From contig NZ_GL890954.1 of NCBI RefSeq assembly GCF_000211815.1, forward strand, positions 43,548 through 107,547: DNA of 64,000 nt, given 5' to 3'. Below the pieces are notes generated by a model. The model saw nothing but the letters and a program-made list of their open reading frames with translations. It had not been told where the DNA came from and did not search any database. Made by a program: the position numbers and the translations under genes. The first letter of the stretch is position 1. Every line of letters begins with the position of its first letter. The stretch comes from Moorena producens 3L. GTDB taxonomy: Bacteria; Cyanobacteriota; Cyanobacteriia; Cyanobacteriales; Coleofasciculaceae. Positions 17,501 to 25,283 of this stretch are shown here, one piece after another.

Positions 17501-18105
17501 CCATAAGTGGTGCTGTATGGAAGACCCACCTAATAATTTATACTTCCCGATGAAATCTGCCGAAAAGAAATTCCGAAAGCAGAAATCAATAAATCGGTAC
17601 GAATCCAAAAGATTATTAGGAAAAGCCTTCCCAAAAGTATCATGGGAAGAAAACGGCCACACAATGGTTAAAGGAATTAAGTCCCCTTATGACGGAGACT
17701 TAACCTACTGGAGCAAGCGTAACAGCATACTCTACAATAACGCTACATCAAAAGCTTTGAAGAAGCCAAACCATTCCTGCGGATATTGCGGATTAAAATT
17801 CATTGATGAAGAAAGAGTTCATCTCCACCACATTGATGAAAATCACGACAACTGGAAGCCTGAAAATTTGATGGCAGTACATCAAAGTTGTCACCAATAC
17901 ATCCATGGGAGCAGACCGAAAGGCCAGGATATCCAGGAGCCGTATGAGGGGAAACCTTCACGTACGGATTTGAAGGAGAGGTGCTCCCCTTAATAGGGGA
18001 CATCGACTCTAATAAAACGCTTGGGGAGATCTGTCCTCTACTCTTCCTGGTTCCGGCTGGCCCACGCAAGACGGGTCTGTGAGCCAAGAATCCCCTGCCT
18101 TCTAG
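14585..18105 (+). CDS. tnpB: tnpB split by a group II intron (exons 14585-15845 and 18014-18105)
   Basis: Starts at GTG 14585 behind AAGGAGGTG. Exon 1 encodes a TnpB with the first RuvC Asp (TVGLDLGLKEF) and the CxxC zinc finger (NCSSCGEVV, CKCGCRLDRD). The intron enters codon TYQ: joining 15845 to 18014 gives GTYQNAWGDLSSTLPGSGW and a natural end QESPAF before TAG 18103. Unspliced, the frame runs to 15940 with unrelated residues. The exon carries three in-frame insertions: 117 nt from 15359, about 21 nt splitting the conserved YEDL codons into YVRAACRRQDL, and 24 nt (VPSEPLRE) between DRD and HNAA. The second replaces the RuvC-II Glu by Gln, so the protein is probably nuclease-dead. Confidence 0.85.
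15354..15458. repeat. 105-bp palindromic element, copy 2, inside tnpB exon 1
   Basis: Ends TTAGAAGTTACCG and CGTCTCCGG; arms AGATAGTGGAGCCTT and AAGGCTCCACTATCT. The outer ends are in the opposite orientation to copy 1, and the core matches copy 1 in the same relative orientation. The insertion into tnpB keeps the frame open. Confidence 0.88.
15846..18013 (+). mobile_element. Group II intron 1 (in tnpB)
   Basis: 2,168 nt. The 5' end GTGCGG fits the GUGYG rule and the 3' end CTCTAAT fits AY. Domain V is at 17937-17970 (GAGCCGTATGAGG, GAAA loop, CACGTACGG), followed by a domain VI hairpin GCTCCCC/GGGGAC. EBS1 GGTAGG (16187-16192) pairs with the last exon bases CTTATC through four Watson-Crick and two G-U pairs. 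Splicing restores the tnpB reading frame. The encoded maturase lies at 16422-17993. The close relative at 53107-55407 shares both ends. Confidence 0.9.
16422..17993 (+). CDS. ltrA: Group II intron reverse transcriptase/maturase with HNH domain
   Basis: 523 residues, encoded in intron 1. N-terminal RT-0 region (ELWKGQNWKQLRKNLFRLQR), RT blocks with KKTAGIDGKTA, AHEAKFHARSYGFRTGRS, GTPQGGVVSPLLANI and the active-site motif YADDMVIF. Then the X/maturase domain (APIVRGWRNYHKW) and a C-terminal HNH endonuclease-like region (CGYCGLKF, HLHHIDENHDNWKPENL, HQSCHQYIH). The last ~19 codons run through domain V of the intron RNA, unlike intron 2 whose frame stops before it. It would promote splicing and retrohoming of the intron. 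The RT motif is intact. Confidence 0.95.
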   Translation: MRKQSYSELWKGQNWKQLRKNLFRLQRRVYKAVQAGDLRKARSIQKLILKSRSAQLLAIRQVTQLNQGKKTAGIDGKTALKYSERFELLERLVSSAENWTHQGLREIPIPKKNGGTRMLKVPTIADRAWQCLAKFALEPAHEAKFHARSYGFRTGRSAHDAQKQIFNNLSSNKNGINKRVIELDIKKCFDKISHKSIMDKLIAPASLKTGIFRCLKAGVDLEFPEQGTPQGGVVSPLLANIALDGIEEIHPSVRYADDMVIFLKPKDNSEKVLNKIKAFLAERGMEISEEKTKITKTTDGFNFLGWYFRVQYDGRFKSYPAKENLKKFLEKIKSIVNSSNYGAEIKAKKLAPIVRGWRNYHKWCCMEDPPNNLYFPMKSAEKKFRKQKSINRYESKRLLGKAFPKVSWEENGHTMVKGIKSPYDGDLTYWSKRNSILYNNATSKALKKPNHSCGYCGLKFIDEERVHLHHIDENHDNWKPENLMAVHQSCHQYIHGSRPKGQDIQEPYEGKPSRTDLKERCSP

Positions 18106-18121
18106 GCATGGGGAGTGTCAA
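18088..18121 (+). mobile_element. Right end of TnpB element 2
   Basis: AATCCCCTGCCTTCTAGGCA then TGGGGAGTGTCAA: a CCCC-to-GGGG hairpin followed by TGTCAA, matching the right ends at 11117-11125 and 44521-44531. It overlaps the spliced tnpB stop codon. Confidence 0.8.
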
Positions 18122-18153
18122 TAAACGTTAGAATCCCAATTAGAATCCCAATA

Positions 18154-18220
18154 GACATCTCCAGACACTCGGTTTTGACCCAGGCAGTGCAAGGGTTTGA
18201 GGTTAATTTTTGGAGATGTC
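18154..18220. mobile_element. IS630/mariner-type MITE
   Basis: 67 bp between perfect terminal repeats GACATCTCCA and TGGAGATGTC, with TA on both sides (18152-18153, 18221-18222). TA duplications are characteristic of the IS630-Tc1/mariner superfamily. No coding capacity. Confidence 0.8.
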
Positions 18221-18276
18221 TAATCTAATCACTCATACAACTATTGGCAGCACAACCAGCACCAGGAGATCAACTG

Positions 18277-18495
18277 ATGTTCCTCAATGAACTGACACCA
18301 ATTTTTGAAGAATTTACTCAGCAGCCTGTCGCTTTTTTGGGCGGATTTTTTTCAGGAGTGTTCCGCCTGAATCTCTCAGATGATCCTCTCAAGAGTTGGT
18401 TAGAGGCTCAAAATGGCTCTGAGATATACAAAGATGGTCATAACACAAGCGAAAATGATAAAAATAAAGGTCCGCAGTCTATTTCCATTGATTAA
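18277..18495 (+). CDS. Conserved cyanobacterial small protein
   Basis: 72 residues from ATG 18277 (MFLNELTPIFEEFTQQPVAF), behind GGAGATC; an upstream TTG at 18244 would add 11 poor residues. The middle holds a short hydrophobic stretch (PVAFLGGFFSGVFRL) and then LNLSDDPLKSWLEAQ, a pattern I recognise from small uncharacterised cyanobacterial proteins. The tail is polar. Function unknown. A terminator-like hairpin follows at 18529-18571. Confidence 0.65.
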   Translation: MFLNELTPIFEEFTQQPVAFLGGFFSGVFRLNLSDDPLKSWLEAQNGSEIYKDGHNTSENDKNKGPQSISID

Positions 18496-18528
18496 GAGCT
18501 AATTCAACTATATTTAGCCTGGTTATTT

Positions 18529-18571
18529 GGGGTCTAATTGGTGCTTAAGCACTACCCCAATACATTTTTTT
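18529..18571 (+). terminator. Rho-independent terminator-like hairpin
   Basis: Stem GGGGT...ACCCC with inner GTGC-TTAA-GCAC, followed within a few bases by a T7 run. Suited to end the small gene at 18277-18495. Confidence 0.6.
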
Positions 18572-18823
18572 GATGAATTATGAAATACTGTCAACTAGAC
18601 AACCACTGATAATCCCGTAAGTGAGCTATCATGAAACGGTATTCACAAGTTCAGTGGATTCCTTTGGTAAAATTTTGATTTTGCTTCCCCCCCCTGGGGT
18701 GGTTGGCCACTGTCGAAATTTACCACTGGTTCCTCAGACATGACCGTGAGCAACCAAAATACGTTGTACTCCGTTCTTCTGTGCCTCTGAACTTTAGTTC
18801 TATGTTCTGCCTCATCGATCGAC
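18572..18823 (+). promoter_or_regulatory. Long upstream region of the RRM protein gene
   Basis: About 250 nt without a convincing gene, including an unusual C8 run (CTTCCCCCCCCTGG near 18685). Cyanobacterial rbp genes often have long leaders; any thermal or cold control is only inference here. Confidence 0.35.
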
Positions 18824-19105
18824 ATGACCATTTACGTCGGAAACCTGTCCTATCAAGCCACCGAAGACGACTTAAAAACAGTTTTTGGAGACTACGGCAC
18901 CGTTAAACGAGTTGTTATGCCCACAGACCGTGAAACCGGCAAAATGCGCGGGTTTGCCTTTGTGGAAATGACAGAATCAGATCAAGAAGACTCAGCTATA
19001 GAAAGCTTGGATGGTGCTGAGTGGATGGGACGTAGAATCAGGGTCAATAAAGCCAGACCTCGGGAAAATAATAATCGTAACACTCAACGGCGCAATTCCT
19101 GGTAG
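18824..19105 (+). CDS. RRM-type RNA-binding protein (Rbp)
   Basis: 93 residues, a single RNA recognition motif. RNP2 is IYVGNL at the N-terminus and RNP1 is RGFAFVEM at about residue 45. A short C-terminal tail rich in Arg and Asn (ENNNRNTQRRNSW) replaces the Gly-rich tail of some homologues. Cyanobacterial Rbp proteins bind RNA, and several are cold-induced or involved in mRNA localisation; the exact paralogue cannot be decided. Start ATG 18824, just after a CGATCG-rich stretch. Transcribed alone, convergent with pfkA. Confidence 0.93.
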   Translation: MTIYVGNLSYQATEDDLKTVFGDYGTVKRVVMPTDRETGKMRGFAFVEMTESDQEDSAIESLDGAEWMGRRIRVNKARPRENNNRNTQRRNSW

Positions 19106-19247
19106 TTGGTAATAAGCTGTTGAACATCTAATTGGTACGACTGATTAAGTGTTCAGAATTTGACCATTGACCGTTGACCGTTGACCAGTACCAGTCAACA
19201 GTCAACACGATTCATGTACTTAAAACGTTCATAATCTTAAATACACT

Positions 19248-20330
19248 CTAATCTCCTAGACAAATACCCAATCCTCTAGCGGTTCTCACCAAAGTTCCGT
19301 TAGGATTCACAGCTTGATAATGCTTAATCGTTTCCTCAATCGGTACACTCACCACCTGGCGATATTGCCATGTCACCATCCGGTCATATTGTTCATTGGC
19401 GATTAAGTCAACTGCTGCCACACCAAAGGCTGAGGCAATTAAGCGATCAAGGGGTGAAGGAGTGGCACCCCGCTGGGTGTGTCCAAGAACTGTCACTCGC
19501 GTTTCCGCTCCAATCGAATTACAAATCTCTTGGGCTAGATATTGGCCAATGCCACCTAATCGACATTCACCAAACCCCACATTACTCTGAAGCACCTCAC
19601 CGCTTGCAGTGCGAACCGCCTCGGAAACTACGATTAAACAGAAGTTTCGCCCCTGCTCCTGAAGTTGCTTAATTTTATGGCAGACATTGTTAAGGGTATA
19701 AGGAATTTCTGGAATCAGAATAACGTCAGCCCCTCCTGCAATGCCAGCACTGATAGCAATGTGACCAGCATCACGCCCCATCACTTCCAAAATCATCACC
19801 CGGTCATGGCTAGCCGCTGTGAAGTGTAAGCGATCTAGAGCTTCGGTGGCAATGTTAACGGCAGTGTCAAACCCAATAGAGCGTTCGGTAATGGCAACGT
19901 CATTATCGATAGTCTTGGGTATACCTACCAATTTCATCCCCCCTTGTTGGGCAAGTTTGCGCAAAATCGCCAAACTGCCATCGCCCCCAATACCAATGAG
20001 AGCGTCTAGACCCAGTTGGTGATAGCCATCAGCAATATCAGCGCTGCGATCGCATAGCGTACCATCTGGCATCGGAAAAGCAAAGGGGTCGCCTTTGTTA
20101 GTAGTGCCAAGCATTGTACCACCCATAGTCAAGATGCGATCAACCTTGTCCAAAGTTAGGTTAATCGCTTGAGGAGGATTTTGCATCAACCCCTGAGTAG
20201 CCCGACAGATGCCAAGCACCTCCCAGTTGTAAGTAGCCACAGCTCGGTGAGTCACAGCTCGAATCACCGCATTGAGACCAGCACAATCTCCACCACTGGT
20301 GAGAATGCCAATGCGTTTAGTTTCTCCCAT
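19248..20330 (-). CDS. pfkA: 6-phosphofructokinase
   Basis: 360 residues. It phosphorylates fructose 6-phosphate to fructose 1,6-bisphosphate in glycolysis. Motifs: GILTSGGDCAGLNAVIRA (N-terminal phosphate loop), IGIGGDGSLAIL, GIPKTIDNDVAIT with the catalytic TIDND, and MGRDAGHIA. The GGDGS motif is typical of ATP-using enzymes, whereas Lys in PKTIDND is typical of pyrophosphate-using and group III enzymes, so the donor cannot be read with certainty; ATP is favoured. Start MGETKRIG. It lies opposite and just upstream of the fbp-tal-zwf-opcA genes. Confidence 0.95.
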   Translation of the reverse strand: MGETKRIGILTSGGDCAGLNAVIRAVTHRAVATYNWEVLGICRATQGLMQNPPQAINLTLDKVDRILTMGGTMLGTTNKGDPFAFPMPDGTLCDRSADIADGYHQLGLDALIGIGGDGSLAILRKLAQQGGMKLVGIPKTIDNDVAITERSIGFDTAVNIATEALDRLHFTAASHDRVMILEVMGRDAGHIAISAGIAGGADVILIPEIPYTLNNVCHKIKQLQEQGRNFCLIVVSEAVRTASGEVLQSNVGFGECRLGGIGQYLAQEICNSIGAETRVTVLGHTQRGATPSPLDRLIASAFGVAAVDLIANEQYDRMVTWQYRQVVSVPIEETIKHYQAVNPNGTLVRTARGLGICLGD

Positions 20331-20514
20331 AATCTCCGTTTAAGGTTGCAATGCCTATGTTCACATCAATTTGACCTCAGGTATAGGCTATTAGACAAGA
20401 AAAATGGTGTGAAGATTTGATTTCTGTATTTCTTCTAAAGTTATTAAGCATCATTAAAAATGCCTTCCTAAGATAGAAAGTGAAGAGGACTAGGCACTGG
20501 GCCAATCGGTACTC

Positions 20515-20550
20515 TTCCGATGGCCAATAGGCCACGCTACGCGAACACCA
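20515..20550. repeat. GGCC-palindrome dispersed repeat
   Basis: GATGGCCAATAGGCCACGCT then ACGCGAACACC. One of at least ten copies in the window of a unit built on TTGGCCAATAGGCCACGCTA; others lie near 23.55, 27.43, 38.67-38.84, 52.96, 53.08 and 55.46-55.61 kb. Confidence 0.8.
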
Positions 20551-20598
20551 ACATCTCTGACAAACCAAGTGCCCTAAGACCTAGGGAGGACAAAAATT

Positions 20599-21678
20599 AT
20601 GGCAGAGGTAGCTGAACCTAGAACTCAAGAAAGAGCCCTGGATCGGGATTGTAAAACGTTATCCCGTCACGTTTTCGAGCAACTCCAAAGTTTTTCCATG
20701 GAGGCACAAGACCTCAGTGCCCTCATGAATCGCATAGCCCTAGCTGCCAAGCTAATTTCTCAACGCTTGAGCCGAGCTGGTTTGATGGAAGGGGTGTTAG
20801 GATTCACGGGTGAAGTCAATGTGCAGGGTGAATCTGTCAAAAGGATGGATCTCTATGCCAATGATGTCTTCATCTCGGTATTTAAGCAAAGTGGTCTCGT
20901 CTGTCGCTTGGCATCCGAGGAAATGGAAAAACCCTACTATATCCCGGAAAATTGCCCAATTGGACGTTACACTCTGCTATATGACCCCATTGATGGTTCC
21001 TCCAATATCGACACCAACTTGAATGTTGGTTCGATTTTTTCGATTCGTAAGCAAGAAGGAGAGGATCTAGACGGGGAAGCCCGTGATCTTCTGCAAAACG
21101 GGCATAAGCAAATTGCTGCTGGCTACGTTCTCTATGGTCCGAGCACAATGCTGGTGTATTCCATCGGTACGGGTGTTCATGTCTTCACCCTCGACCCAAG
21201 TTTGGGAGAGTTTATCCTGTCGAAGGAAAACATTAAGGTGCCAGAACATGGCCCAGTGTATAGCACCAATGAAGGAAACTTCTGGCAGTGGGAAGAATCA
21301 ATAAGGGACTATATTCGCTATGTCCATCGCCATGAAGGCTATACTGCTCGCTATGGTGGGGCATTAGTGGGAGATTTTCACCGCATCTTGCATCAGGGTG
21401 GTGTCTTCCTTTATCCCGGTACTGTTAAGAAACCAGAAGGGAAGTTGCGTCTACTATACGAATCTTCTCCCCTAGCCTTTTTGATAGAACAAGCCGGAGG
21501 CGCTGCCAGTACAGGTACTGAAAACATTTTGGACGTTGTGCCAAAAACCCTCCATGCTCGTACTCCATTAATTATTGGCAGCAAAGAGGATGTAGCTTTG
21601 GTCAAGTCCTTTATTGAGGAAAAAGCAAGGCAGGCGCAAGAAAAGTTGGAAGTGGCAGGGCACGTAGATCAGGGTTAA
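20599..21678 (+). CDS. fbp: Fructose-1,6-bisphosphatase class I
   Basis: 359 residues behind a GGGAGGA ribosome site. It hydrolyses fructose 1,6-bisphosphate in the Calvin cycle and gluconeogenesis. Metal and substrate motifs: LASEEMEKP, LYDPIDGSSNIDTNLNVGSI (the DPxDGSSN signature), and LLYESSPLAFLIEQAGG. Length is normal for the cyanobacterial class I enzyme. The start MAEVAEPRTQERALDR is standard. First gene of the fbp-tal-zwf-opcA run, separated from tal by a 600-nt repeat array. Confidence 0.96.
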   Translation: MAEVAEPRTQERALDRDCKTLSRHVFEQLQSFSMEAQDLSALMNRIALAAKLISQRLSRAGLMEGVLGFTGEVNVQGESVKRMDLYANDVFISVFKQSGLVCRLASEEMEKPYYIPENCPIGRYTLLYDPIDGSSNIDTNLNVGSIFSIRKQEGEDLDGEARDLLQNGHKQIAAGYVLYGPSTMLVYSIGTGVHVFTLDPSLGEFILSKENIKVPEHGPVYSTNEGNFWQWEESIRDYIRYVHRHEGYTARYGGALVGDFHRILHQGGVFLYPGTVKKPEGKLRLLYESSPLAFLIEQAGGAASTGTENILDVVPKTLHARTPLIIGSKEDVALVKSFIEEKARQAQEKLEVAGHVDQG

Positions 21679-21832
21679 CCGGTTGAAGGTTAACTGGTTG
21701 AAGGTTAAGCGGTTGAAGGTTAACTGGTTGAAGGTTAAGCGGTTGAAGGTTAAGCGGTTGAAGGTTAACTGGTTGAAGGTTAAGCGGTTGAAGGTTAAGC
21801 GGTTGAAGGTTAACCGGTTGAAGGTGGCTTTG
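21675..21832. repeat. 15-nt tandem array (GGTTGAAGGTTAACT)
   Basis: About ten units of GGTTGAAGGTTAACT/GGTTGAAGGTTAAGC start at the fbp stop codon. All frames are open over it, which creates spurious ORFs on both strands. Confidence 0.95.
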
Positions 21833-22014
21833 AAAACCTCCCTACCCTTCGGTTTATCCTTTGGGGTAAGGCGACGGCTACTCTTTGAGAAAGGCTTTAC
21901 CCCACTCCAACCAACCGTCAAGCCAATAGTCAAGCCAATAACTTTCAACCAACCAACTAACCCTACACCGAACCCCAAGGCGAACAACCTTGGCCAAAAG
22001 GCCACGCGATCGCG

Positions 22015-22232
22015 TTCAACCAACCAACCTTCAACCAACCAACCTTCAACCAACCAACCTTCAACCAACCAACCTTCAACCAACCAACCTTCAACCAACC
22101 AACCTTCAACCAACCAACCTTCAACCAACCAACCTTCAACCAACCAACCTTCAACCAACCAACCTTCAACCAACCAACCTTCAACCAACCAACCTTCAAC
22201 CAACCAACCTTCAACCAACCAACCAACCTACC
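22015..22232. repeat. 15-nt tandem array (CAACCTTCAACCAAC)
   Basis: About 14 near-perfect units. It is roughly the reverse complement of the motif in the array at 21675, so the fbp-tal spacer could fold into a very long stem. A short unique segment (21833-22014) separates the arrays and includes the unit TTGGCCAAAAGGCCACGCG. Confidence 0.95.
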
Positions 22233-22304
22233 CTAAGGGAATGCCAAAGGCGAACAACCAAATAACTGTAAACCCTTGACAAATAACAAGTAAGGAGCTA
22301 AGCA

Positions 22305-23459
22305 ATGACAACGACAGCCGAGAATCCGATTTTTCAGATTGAAAAAAATTATGGTCAGAGTATCTGGATGGATAATCTGAGCCGCACGCTGATTGAGTCT
22401 GGAGAACTCAAAGAACTAATTCAAACCCGGGGAATTTGTGGGATCACTTCAAACCCAGCAATTTTTGAAAAAGCGATCGCAGGCAATGCCATCTACGATA
22501 CCGATATCGAAGCCGGTATTCGTGCCGAGAAGTCGGTGATGGAAATTTACGAATCCCTGGTATTTGAAGACATTTCTAATGCTTGTGATATCTTCAAACC
22601 TGTCTACGACGAAACCAATGGGTTAGATGGTTACGTCAGCATTGAAGTCCCACCCACTATCGCTAAAGATACTCAAAGCACGATTTCCGAAGCCCAACGC
22701 TATTACCAAGCTATTGGTAGGGAAAACGTGATGATTAAGATTCCCGGTACCCCAGAAGGGTTACCCGCAGTAGAGCAAGCTATCAGTGAAGGCATCAACG
22801 TTAATGTCACCTTGCTCTTCTCTGTAGAAAGCTACGTTGAGACATTCTGGGCTTATATCCGGGGTTTGGAAAAACGAGCGGCAGAAGGGAAAGATATTAG
22901 CAAGATTGCTTCTGTAGCTAGTTTCTTCCTCAGCCGCATTGATAGCAAAGTGGATGCAAAATTGGAGGAAAAAAGTGCGGCGAGCGATGACCCGAATTTG
23001 ACAGCGAAGCTAAAGGGAATCGAAGGCAAAGTTGCGATCGCTAATGCTAAAATTGCCTACCAGAAGTACAAAGAAATTATCCAAAGCGATCGCTGGAAAG
23101 CTCTATCAGCAAAAGGGGCACAGGTACAACGGTTATTGTGGGCAAGCACCAGCACCAAAAACCCTGCCTACAGCGATGTGATGTACGTCGATGAACTCAT
23201 TGGACCGAATACTGTCAACACCCTGCCTCCCAATACTATCGAAGCTTGTGCCGATCACTGTTCCCCAGAAAGTCGGATTGAGACAGGTGTTGAAGAAGCT
23301 TACCAAACCATCAACTCTCTAAACGATCCTGATGTCAATATCAATCTCAGCCAAGTTATGGATGAATTGCTTGATGAAGGGATCGTTAAATTTGTTAAGC
23401 CCTTTGATTCCTTAATATCATCTTTAGAAAGCAAAGTCAAACTATTGGCTACGGTGTAA
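22305..23459 (+). CDS. tal: Transaldolase
   Basis: 384 residues, the longer type found in cyanobacteria and actinobacteria. It transfers dihydroxyacetone units between sugar phosphates in the pentose phosphate pathway. Motifs: IWMDNLSRTLIESGEL, GICGITSNPAIFEKAI, VMIKIPGTPEGLPAV and NVNVTLLFSVESY; the Schiff-base Lys probably follows in ASFFLSRIDSKVD. SD AAGGAGC lies in front of ATG 22305. Second gene of the fbp-tal-zwf-opcA set, all on the plus strand. Confidence 0.95.
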   Translation: MTTTAENPIFQIEKNYGQSIWMDNLSRTLIESGELKELIQTRGICGITSNPAIFEKAIAGNAIYDTDIEAGIRAEKSVMEIYESLVFEDISNACDIFKPVYDETNGLDGYVSIEVPPTIAKDTQSTISEAQRYYQAIGRENVMIKIPGTPEGLPAVEQAISEGINVNVTLLFSVESYVETFWAYIRGLEKRAAEGKDISKIASVASFFLSRIDSKVDAKLEEKSAASDDPNLTAKLKGIEGKVAIANAKIAYQKYKEIIQSDRWKALSAKGAQVQRLLWASTSTKNPAYSDVMYVDELIGPNTVNTLPPNTIEACADHCSPESRIETGVEEAYQTINSLNDPDVNINLSQVMDELLDEGIVKFVKPFDSLISSLESKVKLLATV

Positions 23460-23665
23460 TAGAAGACGTTTAAGGTTTCCAGTTAATTTAGGTTGAAGGT
23501 TGTCGGGTGACAAAATGGCTTCGATAGAAAGCTAATGTAAAGTCTTAACCTTGGCCAATAGGCACGCGCGTCGCGTTCAACCTTCAACCTACCCTAAACC
23601 AGACCCCTGGGCAAAAATAACCTTTAAGCTTTACCCTTGACCCTGATCACCTTCAATAGGCAAAG
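23460..23665. repeat. Dispersed repeats in the tal-zwf gap
   Basis: Contains GGTTGAAGGTTG, TTGGCCAATAGGCACGCGCG and CAACCTTCAACC units. No gene. Confidence 0.75.
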
Positions 23666-25195
23666 ATGGTTACTCTGTTAGAAAATCCCTTAAGAGTGGG
23701 CTTGCAACAGGAGCGCACGCCAGAACCATTGATTATGGTGATTTATGGCGCGTCCGGAGATTTGACTAAACGCAAGCTTGTACCAGCACTTTACCAGCTT
23801 AAACGAGAACGACGGCTACCACCAGAAATTACCATCGTTGGTGTTGCCCGTCGAGATTGGACTCATGACTACTTCCGGGAACAAATGCGGGAGGGAATCG
23901 AAGAATTTTCCGACGGGATTCAATCGGAGGAGTTGTGGCAAGACTTTGCCGATGGCCTGTTCTACTGTTCCGGTGACATGGATAAACCGGAAAGTTACCA
24001 GAAGCTGAAAGCTTTCTTGGCAGAACTCGATGGTAGACGGGGAACACGGGGAAACCGGGTATTTTATTTAGCCGTAGCTCCCAGATTCTTTACAGAAGCC
24101 ATCCAGCAATTGGGGGCAGCGGGAATGCTGACTGACCCAGTAAAGCAGCGCTTGGTAATTGAAAAACCCTTCGGGAAGGATTTAAGTTCAGCTCAATCTC
24201 TCAACCGGGTGGTACAAAAAGTTTGCAAGGAAGAGCAAATTTATCGCATTGACCACTATCTGGGTAAAGAAACTGTTCAGAATCTGTTAGTGTTCCGCTT
24301 TGGTAATGCTATCTTTGAGCCCCTGTGGAATCGCCAGTTTGTTGACCATATCCAGATTACCGTAGCCGAATCGGTAGGGGTAGAAGAACGGGCAGGTTAC
24401 TACGACAAATCCGGCGCACTGCGGGATATGGTGCAGAACCATTTGATGCAGCTATTTTGCCTAACGGCCATGGAAGCTCCCAATGCTCTGGACGCTGACA
24501 GTATCCGTACTGAAAAGGTCAAGGTGATTCAAGCTACTCACCTGGCAGATATTCATAATCTAGAAAATTCAGCAGTGCGGGGTCAGTATTCAGCAGGTTG
24601 GATGAAAGGCAAACAAGTGCCTGGGTATCGCGAAGAGAAAGGGGTTGACCCCAATTCCACTACCCCCACCTACGTCGCCCTCAAGCTACTGATTGATAAC
24701 TGGCGCTGGCAAGGAGTGCCCTTTTACCTCCGCACGGGTAAACGACTGCCGAAGAAAGTCAGTGAGATCTCAATTCAGTTTCGTAAAGTTCCCTTAATGA
24801 TTTTTAAATCTGCGGCTCAGCAGACTAGCCCGAATGTCTTAACCCTGCGCTTGCAGCCCAATGAGGGAATTTCTCTGCGTTTTGAGGCAAAACGGCCAGG
24901 ACCAGATTTGCGCACCCGCACTGTAGATATGGACTTTAGCTACGGTTCTTCCTTTGGCGTGGCAACCGCTGATGCCTATAATCGGCTGTTACTTGACTGT
25001 ATGTTAGGGGATCAAACCTTGTTTACCCGTGCTGATGAAGTGGAAGAAGCCTGGCGGGTAGTGACACCAGCCTTGGCAGCTTGGGATGGTCCGGCTGATC
25101 CAGCATCCATACCTCAGTATGAAGCAGGAACTTGGGAACCGAAGGAAGCCGAACACCTAATTAATCGAGATGGACGTCGCTGGCGCAGACTTTAA
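23666..25195 (+). CDS. zwf: Glucose-6-phosphate 1-dehydrogenase
   Basis: 509 residues. It oxidises glucose 6-phosphate to 6-phosphogluconolactone with NADP, the entry to the oxidative pentose phosphate pathway. N-terminal coenzyme fingerprint VIYGASGDLTKRKL, active-site RIDHYLGKETVQN, EKPFGKDL and C-terminal FTRADEVEEAWRVV. Length is normal. The start MVTLLENPLRVGLQQER is consistent with cyanobacterial homologues. It is followed 88 nt later by opcA, whose product is needed for its assembly and redox control. Confidence 0.97.
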   Translation: MVTLLENPLRVGLQQERTPEPLIMVIYGASGDLTKRKLVPALYQLKRERRLPPEITIVGVARRDWTHDYFREQMREGIEEFSDGIQSEELWQDFADGLFYCSGDMDKPESYQKLKAFLAELDGRRGTRGNRVFYLAVAPRFFTEAIQQLGAAGMLTDPVKQRLVIEKPFGKDLSSAQSLNRVVQKVCKEEQIYRIDHYLGKETVQNLLVFRFGNAIFEPLWNRQFVDHIQITVAESVGVEERAGYYDKSGALRDMVQNHLMQLFCLTAMEAPNALDADSIRTEKVKVIQATHLADIHNLENSAVRGQYSAGWMKGKQVPGYREEKGVDPNSTTPTYVALKLLIDNWRWQGVPFYLRTGKRLPKKVSEISIQFRKVPLMIFKSAAQQTSPNVLTLRLQPNEGISLRFEAKRPGPDLRTRTVDMDFSYGSSFGVATADAYNRLLLDCMLGDQTLFTRADEVEEAWRVVTPALAAWDGPADPASIPQYEAGTWEPKEAEHLINRDGRRWRRL

Positions 25196-25283
25196 GTTAG
25201 TTAGTCAGTAGTGACTATTGACTAGTGACTACTGACTAATGACTAGTAAGTAATGACTATTGACAAAAAACAAGTGAATTGCT

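Noticed and set aside
21568..22279. Long open frames on both strands over the fbp-tal spacer (200-residue repeats of WLVEG and STNQP type)
   Set aside because: They arise because a 15-nt unit without stops is open in most frames; no start signals or family similarity.
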